DNA of 56,547 bases, taken from IMG/VR virus record IMGVR_UViG_3300012926_000006, positions 1 through 56,547 of that record, one strand, 5' to 3'. The stretch's first letter is position 1. Each line of letters begins with the position of its first letter. Below are positions 45,623 to 53,948 of the stretch, in pieces. A program made the translations under genes and the position numbers. The stretch is from a virus. Below the pieces are notes generated by a model. It made no database searches, was not told where the DNA came from, and saw only the letters and a program-made list of their open reading frames with translations.

Positions 45623-46380
45623 GCGAAATTAGTACATGGGCTTTAACTCCATCGTCATTAGCGGAAGCAATGGATTTTGCCAAGGAAATGGCAAAGTCGG
45701 ACATGATACCGAAAGACTATATCGGCAAGCCCGGCAACATCCTTGTCGCTATGCAATGGGGTATGGAAATCGGTCTTAAACCTATGCAGGCTTTGCAAGG
45801 TATTGCCGTTATCAACGGTCGTGCTTCCGTATGGGGTGACACCGCCCTAGCCTTAGTTAAAGCTTCCCCATTATGTGAATACGTGGAAGAAACTGAAAGC
45901 GACGCCACTAAAGGAGTATGTCGGGTTAAACGCCGTGGTGAACCTGAACATGTGCAAGTGTTTACGGTAGATGATGCGAAGCGCGCCGGTCTGTGGGGTA
46001 AAGTCGGTCCCTGGACTCTCTACCCTGCCCGCATGCTGATTATGCGCGCTCGGTCCTGGGCCTTAAGGGATAAGTTCACAGACGTGTTGCGCGGCTTAGC
46101 AATTACCGAGGAAATCCGCGATATCGAACCAGTAGACATTACACCCAAACGGGAAGACCCGGTATTGATCGCCAGTCAAACCCAAGTTATTGATGCCGAT
46201 ACAGGAGAACATGACAAGTTGGTAGCGGACCTGGATGCGGTTGCGGATAACGGCATGGAGGCATTGCTCAAAGCCTGGGAAGGTCTAACTAAGAAACAGC
46301 GGCAAAAGCATGGCGGTCTTTCCGAATCAACCAAGGAACGCGCAAAACGTGCCGATGAATTTCTAGCCCGTGAAGAATGA
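45619..46380 (+). CDS. recT: RecT-family single-strand annealing protein
   Basis: A 253-aa protein. AEAMDFAKEMAKSDMIPKDY, GKPGNILVAMQWGMEIGLKP, MQALQGIAVINGRASVWGDT is the RecT core; KGVCRVKRRGEPEHVQVFTV and MLIMRARSWALRDKFTDVLR continue the family. It anneals complementary single strands during phage recombination, using ends made by the exonuclease encoded next (ATGA overlap). Confidence 0.9.
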   Translation: MSEISTWALTPSSLAEAMDFAKEMAKSDMIPKDYIGKPGNILVAMQWGMEIGLKPMQALQGIAVINGRASVWGDTALALVKASPLCEYVEETESDATKGVCRVKRRGEPEHVQVFTVDDAKRAGLWGKVGPWTLYPARMLIMRARSWALRDKFTDVLRGLAITEEIRDIEPVDITPKREDPVLIASQTQVIDADTGEHDKLVADLDAVADNGMEALLKAWEGLTKKQRQKHGGLSESTKERAKRADEFLAREE

Positions 46381-47042
46381 TAGAACAAGGTAGCTTAGGC
46401 TGGCATGAAGCCCGTAGCGGCTCTGCTACGGCTTCACGCTTCGCTGACATCATCGCCGTATCAAAATTGACTGGAGAGCCTTTAAAAGCCCGAACTGATT
46501 ATATGTGGCAGTTGGTAACGGAAAGGTTATACAGAAGCCCTACGGAAGCGTTTACATCAGGCCCTACGGAATGGGGCAAGAAGTTGGAGCCGTTCGCTAG
46601 GCAAGCTTATGAAGTCGAAACAGGAAATATAGTAATCGCATCGGAATTTGTGTCACACCCACGGATAGAGTTTTGCGGGTCTTCTCCCGATGGCTTGATT
46701 ATTCCAGGCGGCGGCATAGAGATTAAATGCCCGAAGGATAGGCGGGTGCATATGCAGACATGGCGTTACGGCATGCCGTTGGACCATATGCCGCAGGTGC
46801 AGGGGAATATTTGGGTCAATGGCTTGGACTGGCTTGATTTCATTTCGTATGACCCAAGAGCGCCGGAAGATTTCAGGCTCTATGTTCAACGCATTATGCG
46901 GGAAGACAAATATATATTGGCGCTGGAAAGTCATGTAGTGCAGTTTCTGGCGGAAGTTAAAAAACTATTGGAGCAAATTGATGCAAACCAAGTCAGAAAT
47001 ATACGCGGAACAAATCGAACCGATGATGCGCAGAATTCATGA
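46377..47042 (+). CDS. YqaJ/lambda-type exonuclease
   Basis: A 221-aa nuclease: LGWHEARSGSATASRFADII, FCGSSPDGLIIPGGGIEIKC (catalytic Asp and E-x-K), PLDHMPQVQGNIWVNGLDWL (conserved Gln). This is the RecB-like YqaJ fold that resects double-strand ends 5' to 3' as the partner of RecT or Bet. ATGA with RecT. Confidence 0.9.
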   Translation: MIEQGSLGWHEARSGSATASRFADIIAVSKLTGEPLKARTDYMWQLVTERLYRSPTEAFTSGPTEWGKKLEPFARQAYEVETGNIVIASEFVSHPRIEFCGSSPDGLIIPGGGIEIKCPKDRRVHMQTWRYGMPLDHMPQVQGNIWVNGLDWLDFISYDPRAPEDFRLYVQRIMREDKYILALESHVVQFLAEVKKLLEQIDANQVRNIRGTNRTDDAQNS

Positions 47043-47256
47043 ACTCTGTAAAGAAAACGACATGCCTATGCTTTCTGTTTTTTGCCTGGAGTATGTAGAT
47101 ATTGAAGGCGATAAAAAAGAAATGTCGATTGCTGGTTGTGCTCATTTCCCTGAAGGTGATGCAGTGCCGCAACCCATGCGCCTATCAGCTTTGATCATGC
47201 GCCTACCGGGTTACGCTGGCTTACCTGAAGCAACGGAAGATGACGGAGTACATTAA
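46981..47256 (+). CDS. Small acidic protein (91 aa)
   Basis: MQTKSEIYAEQIEPMMRRIH then ELCKENDMPMLSVFCLEYVD and RLSALIMRLPGYAGL. Overlaps the exonuclease end by 62 bases, with TTGGAG before ATG. A companion gene of unknown role in phage recombination operons. Confidence 0.65.
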   Translation: MQTKSEIYAEQIEPMMRRIHELCKENDMPMLSVFCLEYVDIEGDKKEMSIAGCAHFPEGDAVPQPMRLSALIMRLPGYAGLPEATEDDGVH

Positions 47257-47588
47257 TGGTCATTTCTGATGACGATGTGCAGAAGGCTTTAGACCGTTTG
47301 CGTTTCCAGGCCGGTAACGCGGCTAAAGCTAAAGCGGAACGCATTTACCTTGAGGAATACAGGAAATCCATTAAGGCAAATGTGATGCAGCGCCATCTTG
47401 ACATGCCAGTGTCAGCACAAGAGCGTGAAGCCTACAGTAGTGAAGAATATAAGAAACATCTGTTGGTCATGCGTGATGCAATAGAAAAAGATGAACTGTG
47501 TCGCTGGCAGATGGTTGCGGCTCAGGCAGTTATAGAGGCTTGGCGGACAGCTTCCGCTAATCAACGTGGCGAAACAAAAATAGGATAA
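47256..47588 (+). CDS. Conserved recombination-operon protein (110 aa)
   Basis: AKAERIYLEEYRKSIKANVM, SAQEREAYSSEEYKKHLLVM, VAAQAVIEAWRTASANQR. A helical family found beside RecT and YqaJ genes in many temperate phages; function unknown. TAATG coupling to the gene before. Confidence 0.7.
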   Translation: MVISDDDVQKALDRLRFQAGNAAKAKAERIYLEEYRKSIKANVMQRHLDMPVSAQEREAYSSEEYKKHLLVMRDAIEKDELCRWQMVAAQAVIEAWRTASANQRGETKIG

Positions 47589-47590
47589 GT

Positions 47591-47812
47591 ATGAACACCG
47601 AATTTATGCTGTTATCGTTGTACGAAAAACCGTTTCTGAACTTTGAGGAAATCTGTAAGGCAATCGGCATTTCCAAACAGACCGGCTATAACATGCGGTC
47701 GCATAATACTTTCCCTATTGCGCTACTCGAAGGACCATTAAGGGCCAGTGTCCAAGATATCGCTGCTTATATCGACACCCAGCGCGAAGCTGCCAAGGAA
47801 AAAATAAAATGA
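47591..47812 (+). CDS. PrtN/Xis-like small DNA-binding protein (73 aa)
   Basis: MNTEFMLLSLYEKPFLNFEE then ICKAIGISKQTGYNMRSHNT and VQDIAAYIDTQREAAKEKIK. The 'MNT.F.L...Y......E..' start and 'D.A.YID..REAA' end match pyocin-activator PrtN-like proteins, which have a MerR/Xis winged helix. Could be the excisionase or an activator. Confidence 0.65.
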   Translation: MNTEFMLLSLYEKPFLNFEEICKAIGISKQTGYNMRSHNTFPIALLEGPLRASVQDIAAYIDTQREAAKEKIK

Positions 47813-48051
47813 ACCATATTAAAAAAAACTGGGAAAAGTACCTTGAAGAAGTTTTACCCAGTGATGCGCCACTGATTCAGCTTATCGAAACGCGCCGGGC
47901 ATTTTATTCAGGTGCTGCGTCATTATTTACGATGATGGTAGACCAGACTAAACAGGCTGGGATAACTGAAGAACAAGGCATAGATTATCTGGCAGAACTC
48001 AACGCCGAAATCGTGCAATTCGGAATAGATTTACTTGATGGACGTGTTTAA
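47809..48051 (+). CDS. Small helical protein (80 aa)
   Basis: MNHIKKNWEKYLEEVLPSDA then RRAFYSGAASLFTMMVDQTK and IDYLAELNAEIVQFGIDLLD. All helical. ATGA overlap with the preceding gene. A familiar small phage protein without known role. Confidence 0.65.
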   Translation: MNHIKKNWEKYLEEVLPSDAPLIQLIETRRAFYSGAASLFTMMVDQTKQAGITEEQGIDYLAELNAEIVQFGIDLLDGRV

Positions 48052-48060
48052 GGAGAAATC

Positions 48061-48681
48061 ATGAAAGTAGAAATTATCGATATAACAGACTGTTCCGGTT
48101 CAATGGGAAATTTAAGGATTGATGTCATCGGCGGCTTTAATACTTTACTGGCAGATCAAAAGGAAGTTCCAGGCGAAGCCCGTTTAACGCATATCCAGTT
48201 TGACCACGAATATCTTGTTAAGTTCGTCGGTAAAAATATTCTGGATGTCGCGCCGTTGACTTTAGAAACTTATGTGCCAAGGGGTTCTACCGCACTCCTT
48301 GATGCAATAGGCCGCACCTTGAACGAACAAGGCAAGCGTATCGCATCGGAAAAATGGGCAGATAAGGTAATTGTGTGCATCCGTACCGATGGACAGGAAA
48401 ACGCTAGTCGCGAATTTACGCGGGACCAGATCAAGACAATGATAGAGCATGCACAGGCGCACGGTTGGACCTTCATTTTCAGTGCCGCAAATCAAGATGC
48501 ATTTGCGACCGGAGCAACACTGGGCATAAGCGGCGCGCACACCCAAAACTTTGCGGCAACGGGTCAAGGGATCGGCATGAGCTATGCGGCTACAAGCAAC
48601 ACTTTAAGGAGTTTACGCGGCGCGCCCGATGTACAAGGCATAGACCAACTTAATGCCATAAAGCATCAAGTAAAAATTTAA
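48061..48681 (+). CDS. VWA-domain protein
   Basis: A 206-aa von Willebrand A domain: IDITDCSGSMGN gives D-x-S-x-S (D10, S12, S14), PRGSTALLDAIG the MIDAS Thr, and CIRTDGQENASRE the third metal ligand. Such domains bind partners through a Mg2+ ion. In phages short VWA proteins occur but have no settled function; here it closes the recombination operon. TAAGGAG precedes ATG. Confidence 0.85.
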   Translation: MKVEIIDITDCSGSMGNLRIDVIGGFNTLLADQKEVPGEARLTHIQFDHEYLVKFVGKNILDVAPLTLETYVPRGSTALLDAIGRTLNEQGKRIASEKWADKVIVCIRTDGQENASREFTRDQIKTMIEHAQAHGWTFIFSAANQDAFATGATLGISGAHTQNFAATGQGIGMSYAATSNTLRSLRGAPDVQGIDQLNAIKHQVKI

Positions 48682-48689
48682 ATGCGTAA

Positions 48690-48796
48690 ACACAATATTA
48701 CGTATTGACAGTTGATTATTTATAAAATAGTGTAAACCTGCAATTGAAACATAACGTTAAATTCCAACTGTCAGTAATATTCACTAAGGAGTAATT
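48690..48796 (+). promoter_or_regulatory. Promoter within long inverted repeat
   Basis: TTGACA (48705-48710), 17 bases, TAGTGT (48728-48733). The -35 lies in one arm of an inverted repeat: TGACAGTTG (48706-48714) and CAACTGTCA (48765-48773), each with AATATTAC close by. DNA looping or an RNA hairpin in the leader is possible. Confidence 0.55.
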
Positions 48797-50434
48797 ATGC
48801 TGAATCGAGGACAAGCCGTGAAAAACGTTCCTAACATACCGCGCATTACCTGGACCACTGAAGACTGGAATTCGATAGCAAGGGAACTCCGCCGCAGAAA
48901 TCCCGCCACTTCATTTAAGCATCTTGATTATCAAGGCTTCCGGCTGGAAGACTTTGAAGACGCAATGGAAACTGTGATGCCTCAAGAGCGGCAAAAAAGT
49001 TTCGACTCTTTTGAAGACCTACGGCGTGATTTGTATAACGCCTATCAACGAGTGATGGCGGCGGAACGTAGAACACCTGTAACTATGGTGAAACGTGCAG
49101 ACAATTCAATATTCGTTAAATGGATTCCCGAAGAATGGGAAACTGTCGTCTTAGAATATCACCGCTTGTTTCCCCTAGCATTTTCCGCTAGGTTAGAAAA
49201 TTGCCGTATCCCATATATCCGGCAAGCAGTTGAAATACTTCCCTTTGAACGTCGCCGCGTATTTCATCAAATCCCACTGTTCAGAGAACAAGCGTTAAGA
49301 ACCTGGGACTCAATCCCGGATGATCAAAAAAACCCACCACGCAATGTCATTGATTTTAAAACCGGCCCTATCGTCGAACCTCCTGAAAAAAAATCCGATG
49401 ACTCAAGCGCGATTGCGACAGCGATGCATCAAGCCTTCCGCACACCGATGAAACCGAAAGAAGAACGCAAAACAAAAGTCTTCTGGAAAGCCCATGAATG
49501 GCTGTTGATCGCAGAAGCGATGCACAAGCAAAACCCACATGCGAATTTCTTTGAATCCAATTTCACGCTGATTGATCTTCCAGCCGTCAGGGAAGCCCAA
49601 CGCGTTGCCCTTCCACTTGAACGCCGTAAGAAACTGAGCGGTACGGCTGGCTTACGTGAACCCCTGATTGAAGGTTTCAAGGCGCTTAAAGCGAAAATGG
49701 AACGCGAAGAACTGGAACCAGAAGAAACCAAGGAATCGCCGGAAGAAATACAGCTTGATCTTAAAGGCGATGACATTGAAGTCCCTGAAGGTTTTCACGC
49801 AATTCCGATTTTGAATGCTAGGCCGCAAGAAGTTCATGAAGCGCCGATAAGCGCCGATAAGCGCCGTCAAGCGCCGCAAAGCGATTTCACCGCTCGTCTA
49901 GCAGTCGCTGCTACACCTTTGATTAATTTGTTTGTTGGTGAACTGGCGAAGGCTTTAGCGCCTGAATTGGCGAAGGCATTTGCGCCGATGGTAGAAACCG
50001 TCATCCAAGGCATTAAAACAGCCGTTACGCCGGTTATAGTGAATCAGACTATCAATCATCCAACCGCACCAGTTCAAACGGCTATAGAGCCTGAAAAAGC
50101 CGTAGAACAGGCTCTTGCTGCTGTAATTCCTACGGCTCCTAAGAAACCGAAAATCGCCGTGCTAGGCCCATTCGGAAAACAGAAAGAAGAATTAGAAAGA
50201 TTCTTCCCGGAATTCCGCTTTACCTTTATTGAACATGGTCACGGAATCAAAGAGGCAGCGGCAAGCTGTGTATTATTTGTGGCATCCAATCTGCATATCA
50301 ACGCATCCAGCAAGCAATTGATTAAGTCCCATGTGAACCGGGATATTTTGCGCTATGTGGAAGGCGGTTTATCCAACATCAAGCGCCAAATACAAATCTG
50401 GAAGGATGCGCAAAAGATTCTGGATAAGCATTAG
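48797..50434 (+). CDS. Large protein with three W-rich (SANT/Myb-like) repeats and Rossmann-like end
   Basis: A 545-aa protein. Three repeats of about 60 residues: ITWTTEDWNSIARELRRRNP...PQER (19-65), VKWIPEEWETVVLEYHRLFP...PFERRR (109-154), VFWKAHEWLLIAEAMHKQNP...PLERRK (230-278). Each keeps W-4-W spacing, a mid helix and P-x-E-R, much like Myb/SANT DNA- or protein-binding folds. Residues 330-445 are Ala/Pro linker with hydrophobic helices. Residues 450-545 (KPKIAVLGPFGKQKEELERF, AASCVLFVASNLHINASSKQ) resemble DUF2325-type domains. Own promoter upstream. Function unknown; immunity or replication control are options. Confidence 0.6.
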   Translation: MLNRGQAVKNVPNIPRITWTTEDWNSIARELRRRNPATSFKHLDYQGFRLEDFEDAMETVMPQERQKSFDSFEDLRRDLYNAYQRVMAAERRTPVTMVKRADNSIFVKWIPEEWETVVLEYHRLFPLAFSARLENCRIPYIRQAVEILPFERRRVFHQIPLFREQALRTWDSIPDDQKNPPRNVIDFKTGPIVEPPEKKSDDSSAIATAMHQAFRTPMKPKEERKTKVFWKAHEWLLIAEAMHKQNPHANFFESNFTLIDLPAVREAQRVALPLERRKKLSGTAGLREPLIEGFKALKAKMEREELEPEETKESPEEIQLDLKGDDIEVPEGFHAIPILNARPQEVHEAPISADKRRQAPQSDFTARLAVAATPLINLFVGELAKALAPELAKAFAPMVETVIQGIKTAVTPVIVNQTINHPTAPVQTAIEPEKAVEQALAAVIPTAPKKPKIAVLGPFGKQKEELERFFPEFRFTFIEHGHGIKEAAASCVLFVASNLHINASSKQLIKSHVNRDILRYVEGGLSNIKRQIQIWKDAQKILDKH

Positions 50435-50436
50435 CT

Positions 50437-50649
50437 ATGCGTGCAGCAAGAGTGTGCCTATTTGTTTTGATGTCTGCCCTATGCTGGCTTCCAACCATGC
50501 TAGGGCAGTACATGAATGCGCAATGGTGGGCGGTTTGGCTTATGTCGGGTACATTCGGTTATTACGTAGTTGGCCCTATCTATACCAGCCTGTCGGACAA
50601 AATAAAAGAAAGGGAAAGGAATGACAAAAATGACCGTAAAGGAGGCTAG
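50437..50649 (+). CDS. Small membrane protein (70 aa)
   Basis: Two hydrophobic helices (MRAARVCLFVLMSALCWLPT; QWWAVWLMSGTFGYYVVGPI) and a basic tail (DKIKERERNDKNDRKG). Function unknown. Confidence 0.6.
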   Translation: MRAARVCLFVLMSALCWLPTMLGQYMNAQWWAVWLMSGTFGYYVVGPIYTSLSDKIKERERNDKNDRKGG

Positions 50650-50860
50650 GAAAATGCTTCTTGAACTTCAGAGAAAGACCAATAACGAATACCGGTCTTT
50701 TAGGAAAGCATTAGATACAAGTATGGAATTGGCAATTATGCTGATTCAATTGGACCCGGCAGAAGGAACCCCGGAATGTGATTTTTTAATCGCAATGGCT
50801 TCTGCAATAGAAGCTTATGAAAATGCCACTGTACCGAAAGCCTGGATACAGAATGTATAA
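50621..50860 (+). CDS. Small helical protein (79 aa)
   Basis: MTVKEARKMLLELQRKTNNE then YRSFRKALDTSMELAIMLIQ and IAMASAIEAYEN. Helical. It overlaps the preceding gene by 29 bases. Not recognised. Confidence 0.5.
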   Translation: MTKMTVKEARKMLLELQRKTNNEYRSFRKALDTSMELAIMLIQLDPAEGTPECDFLIAMASAIEAYENATVPKAWIQNV

Positions 50861-51137
50861 CGCACACGCAAAAGTTATCTGCGTAAACAATGGCTATACA
50901 GACCTTAAGTTTTTCGTGGACGGACATGAAGCGGCCATCATGCCGTTAGCTTTTACCCACGCGATTATCTACGGCCTGAACGACTTCGGTTATGAAGATA
51001 GATGGTGTTATTCCACGTATGAAAAGGCCAAAGAGGCTTTAGAGGAATGGGACGGAACGGGAGAGCCTCAGGGCTGGCATAGGCACCCGAAGACAGGTAG
51101 AAGGCGTCATAACGGGGTTGAGACAATTAACTTTTAG
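50853..51137 (+). CDS. Conserved small phage protein (94 aa)
   Basis: LTVNNGY-like core: ICVNNGYTDLKFFVDGHEAA then WCYSTYEKAKEALEEWDGTG and EPQGWHRHPKTGRRR. The 'RWCY....A..AL..WDG.GEP.GWHRHP.TGRR' ending is a well spread phage motif of unknown role. Confidence 0.7.
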   Translation: MYNAHAKVICVNNGYTDLKFFVDGHEAAIMPLAFTHAIIYGLNDFGYEDRWCYSTYEKAKEALEEWDGTGEPQGWHRHPKTGRRRHNGVETINF

Positions 51138-51148
51138 GAGGTAAGAAA

Positions 51149-51670
51149 ATGAATTTTCCGTTTAAAGAAGTATATGAGCATTTTGCGTTGCCGCTATGCA
51201 CAATGGATTTAACTGATGGAATTTTTCCGCCTACTATTGCGATAGTCAAGACTGAAAAAGGGAAGATAGTTAACGTAGAAATCTTGCCTGAGTTGGCGGT
51301 AGGTTTGTTCTTTAGATCAAGCGAAGGAAAAGCTAATCTAGGGCAATTTATTCGTGAATCTATGGGACATATAGGCAAACTTCCATATTGCCTTGTGTTG
51401 ATGACCGAAGCCTACTATAAGACCGTTATCAGCACACCAGAAACGGATATAGAAGCGCTGGGAAAATCAAGTCTAACGAATGACCCAGAAGCACAGGAAT
51501 GTGTAGTAATTACTATTCATACACCGGATTCCGTACAGATGGGTTATTTACCATTTGACACAAATCGTAAGCTTAAGTTCGTACCTTTAGAAATGAATAT
51601 CAAGGCTACAGGTAGGCTCACAAATCATCCAGAAAAAGACGATTTACCGGCTGGTATGAACGTTCATTAA
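51149..51670 (+). CDS. Hypothetical protein (173 aa)
   Basis: DGIFPPTIAIVKTEKGKIVN, LGQFIRESMGHIGKLPYCLV, EAQECVVITIHTPDSVQMGY. An alpha/beta protein with AGGAGGTAAG before ATG, the best ribosome site of this part. Not recognised. Confidence 0.55.
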   Translation: MNFPFKEVYEHFALPLCTMDLTDGIFPPTIAIVKTEKGKIVNVEILPELAVGLFFRSSEGKANLGQFIRESMGHIGKLPYCLVLMTEAYYKTVISTPETDIEALGKSSLTNDPEAQECVVITIHTPDSVQMGYLPFDTNRKLKFVPLEMNIKATGRLTNHPEKDDLPAGMNVH

Positions 51671-51681
51671 AGGGCCAAAAA

Positions 51682-51963
51682 ATGTTTACAGTTAGAACCC
51701 CTGAAAGGCACTGCCCGACCTGTAATTATGTGCTGGATGCGGTATCCAATTTAGACGGTTCAGAAGCCCCGGAAATCGGCGATTTCTCAATCTGTATAGG
51801 ATGCGCAGAAATCCTCAGATTCGGCCCCTCTATGACCCTTTATAAGCCTTCTGGTGACGAATTAAAGGCACTTCTCAAAGCTGATTTGGCAAGCCTTATG
51901 AAAGCCCGTCTGGCGGTTACTATGTACTTGCGAAGGACAAAAAATGAACATCCAGGACAGTGA
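51682..51963 (+). CDS. Zinc-ribbon phage protein (93 aa)
   Basis: ERHCPTCNYVLDAVSNLDGS, then PEIGDFSICIGCAEILRFGP, then a helical end. CxxC...CxxC with 'LDA......P..GD...C..C' is a familiar phage family of unknown function. Confidence 0.7.
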   Translation: MFTVRTPERHCPTCNYVLDAVSNLDGSEAPEIGDFSICIGCAEILRFGPSMTLYKPSGDELKALLKADLASLMKARLAVTMYLRRTKNEHPGQ

Positions 51964-52132
51964 TGATGAAACCCGCTTGTTCTTTTATTTAGGCTCCCTG
52001 ACGGGACTTTTAACTAAAGGTAAGTTACAAGCGAAACTTAAAAAATCAATCAGCGAAGATGCTTTAATGCGGTCCAGGGTCAAGGAATTATCAGAGACTT
52101 TAAACCAGCTTTTAAAGGAAACTACTAACTGA
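51944..52132 (+). CDS. Small helical protein (62 aa)
   Basis: DDETRLFFYLGSLTGLLTKG then KLQAKLKKSISEDALMRSRV and LNQLLKETTN. AAGGAC precedes ATG. Overlaps the preceding gene by 20 bases. Confidence 0.55.
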   Translation: MNIQDSDDETRLFFYLGSLTGLLTKGKLQAKLKKSISEDALMRSRVKELSETLNQLLKETTN

Positions 52133-52155
52133 TTTACTTGAATTTTACATAAGAA

Positions 52156-52190
52156 AATGCCGCCAATAAATTTAGGCGGCATTTTTTATT
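52156..52190 (+). terminator. Terminator before integrase region
   Basis: AATGCCGCC-AATAAATTTA-GGCGGCATT then TTTTATTT; a perfect 9-bp stem. Confidence 0.9.
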
Positions 52191-52454
52191 TAAGGTCTGC
52201 AATAGCAATCACTGCATTTTTTTTGCTACCAATTTCAAAGTAACCCATATTCTAAGCACTACTTGACATCCATCCGGAGATTATTTATACTCCTTTCTAG
52301 GTTGTGATAGACTATTGAAAAATAAGGAATTTCCCTTTTAAATCAATAGCTTATTGCGAATTCTCAATTACTGAGAATTACCTAAAATTACCCTGTTTTC
52401 AATAGCAACTGCTACGAATTGCTACAGGAATTTCACTTTTGAAAGGTTTATAAA
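52191..52454 (+). promoter_or_regulatory. Integrase promoter and probable attP region
   Basis: Strong promoter TTGACA (52263-52268), 17 bases, TATACT (52286-52291). Downstream, AATTCTCA-ATTAC-TGAGAATT (52359-52379) is a perfect inverted repeat, CAATAGC occurs at 52200, 52344 and 52400, and GCTAC occurs twice in 52411-52425. Repeated short sites beside int are typical of attP arms; the exact core cannot be fixed without the host site. Confidence 0.55.
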
Positions 52455-53570
52455 ATGGCTTCCGTTAAAAAAATTGGTAATAAACATCGTGTACAAATTC
52501 GCCGTGCCGGTCATAAGCCAATGACTAAAAGTTTTGATAGTGCCAAGGAGGCAAATGACTGGGCTATTAAAACAGAAGCGGCTTTAATTAAAGGTGAAAA
52601 TATTTCTGTTACTGGAACTGTTGGTGTTTCTGTCGCTCAAGCTGTGGACCGCTATATTGATGAAATGAACGATTTTTCTCCAAGTAATAATGTTATTGCT
52701 TATTTGAAATTGTTTAAGCAAAAATGTGGCAATATACAGCTTGATAAATTGACAGATCAAAACGTCTTTGATTTCATTAAAGGACATGGAAAATCCAGAG
52801 CTACAGGCATGAAAGTATTTAGCGTTATCAACGCTTTATTTAAGCGCGCATCTTTGATTTGGAAATATAAAATTCCAGACGTTTTAAAGCTTGCAAGAGC
52901 TATGCTAAAACATGAAAAATTGATAGGGTCCGCAAACAAAAGGGATCGTCGTCCTGAGCCTGAAGAAATTGATAAGATTTGCGCTTACTTCGATGAAAAA
53001 GGCATACGTGGTTATGACATAAAAGTATCCGACATTATTAGGTTTTGCATTTCATCTGCAATGCGTATATCTGAGGTTTGCTCTTTGCAATGGACTGACT
53101 TGAACGAGAAAGATAAGACGATCTTGGTACGTGATAGGAAACACCCAACTGAAAAAATAGGAAACAATCAGATTGTTCCTTTGCTTGATGAATCTTTGGA
53201 AAATATCAAACGTCAACCAAGGACAGGAAAGTATATTTATCCGATTCCTTCAAAAGCTATAACTAGGGCTTTTCATATGGCACACCGCGCACTGAAAATA
53301 AAAGGTTTACATTTGCATGATCTACGCCATGAAGGTGCAAGCCGGTTATTTGAAATGGGCTATCAAATTCCGGAAGTGGCATTATTTACCGGTCATGTAT
53401 CGTGGGAAGAACTGAAGCGTTATACCAATTTGAAGGCCAAGGATATTAGACGTTTAGAAAAGCCAAAGCTAAACCAGTTAGAAGAGTATGGCATGGACGA
53501 GGAAACTTTTAATCAATTCAAACAGTTTCAAGTAATGATGAAAATGATGACGGAGCAAAAAGCAGCTTAA
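52455..53570 (+). CDS. int: Tyrosine-family integrase
   Basis: A 371-aa recombinase with an N-terminal arm-binding part (KKIGNKHRVQIRRAGH), a core-binding helix bundle (60-150), and the catalytic set: Arg204 (SSAMRISEVCSLQW), Lys229 (RDRKHPTEK), HxLR at 288-291 (LHDLRHEGAS), His314 and Tyr323 (GHVSWEELKRYTNL). It integrates and, with an accessory factor, excises the prophage. Confidence 0.92.
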   Translation: MASVKKIGNKHRVQIRRAGHKPMTKSFDSAKEANDWAIKTEAALIKGENISVTGTVGVSVAQAVDRYIDEMNDFSPSNNVIAYLKLFKQKCGNIQLDKLTDQNVFDFIKGHGKSRATGMKVFSVINALFKRASLIWKYKIPDVLKLARAMLKHEKLIGSANKRDRRPEPEEIDKICAYFDEKGIRGYDIKVSDIIRFCISSAMRISEVCSLQWTDLNEKDKTILVRDRKHPTEKIGNNQIVPLLDESLENIKRQPRTGKYIYPIPSKAITRAFHMAHRALKIKGLHLHDLRHEGASRLFEMGYQIPEVALFTGHVSWEELKRYTNLKAKDIRRLEKPKLNQLEEYGMDEETFNQFKQFQVMMKMMTEQKAA

Positions 53571-53588
53571 CCAAAAGGGGGAAGAAGA

Positions 53589-53948
53589 ATGGACTTAAAG
53601 TATTTCATGCTGGACGGGGACAAAGTTACTAGTACAAACGATATACACGAGTGGGGAAAGTGGATGCAGACCAATAATAGACAGATCGGCCATGATGTTA
53701 TAAATGGCGTAAAAATTTCTACGGTCTTCCTCGGTCTTGACCATAGCTTTATGGATGAAGGACCACCGGTATTGTTTGAAACTATGTTATTTGGGGAAGG
53801 CGCTAATAATGAACAGTGGCGCTATTCATCAAGGGAAATGGCGGAAGAGGGTCACGCAAAGATCAAGGAACGGCTAGAACAATTCTTTGCGGGACAGGTG
53901 GAAGGGATTTCAATGCGGCAGTATTTGGAGGGGCCAGAAAGTGATTAA
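53589..53948 (+). CDS. Conserved phage protein (119 aa)
   Basis: MDLKYFMLDGDKVTSTNDIH then EWGKWMQTNNRQIGHDVING and VFLGLDHSFMDEGPPVLFET. The 'FETM.FG......QWRY.S..EA..GH..' plan is widespread in phages with unknown role. AAAAGGGGG precedes ATG. Confidence 0.7.
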   Translation: MDLKYFMLDGDKVTSTNDIHEWGKWMQTNNRQIGHDVINGVKISTVFLGLDHSFMDEGPPVLFETMLFGEGANNEQWRYSSREMAEEGHAKIKERLEQFFAGQVEGISMRQYLEGPESD

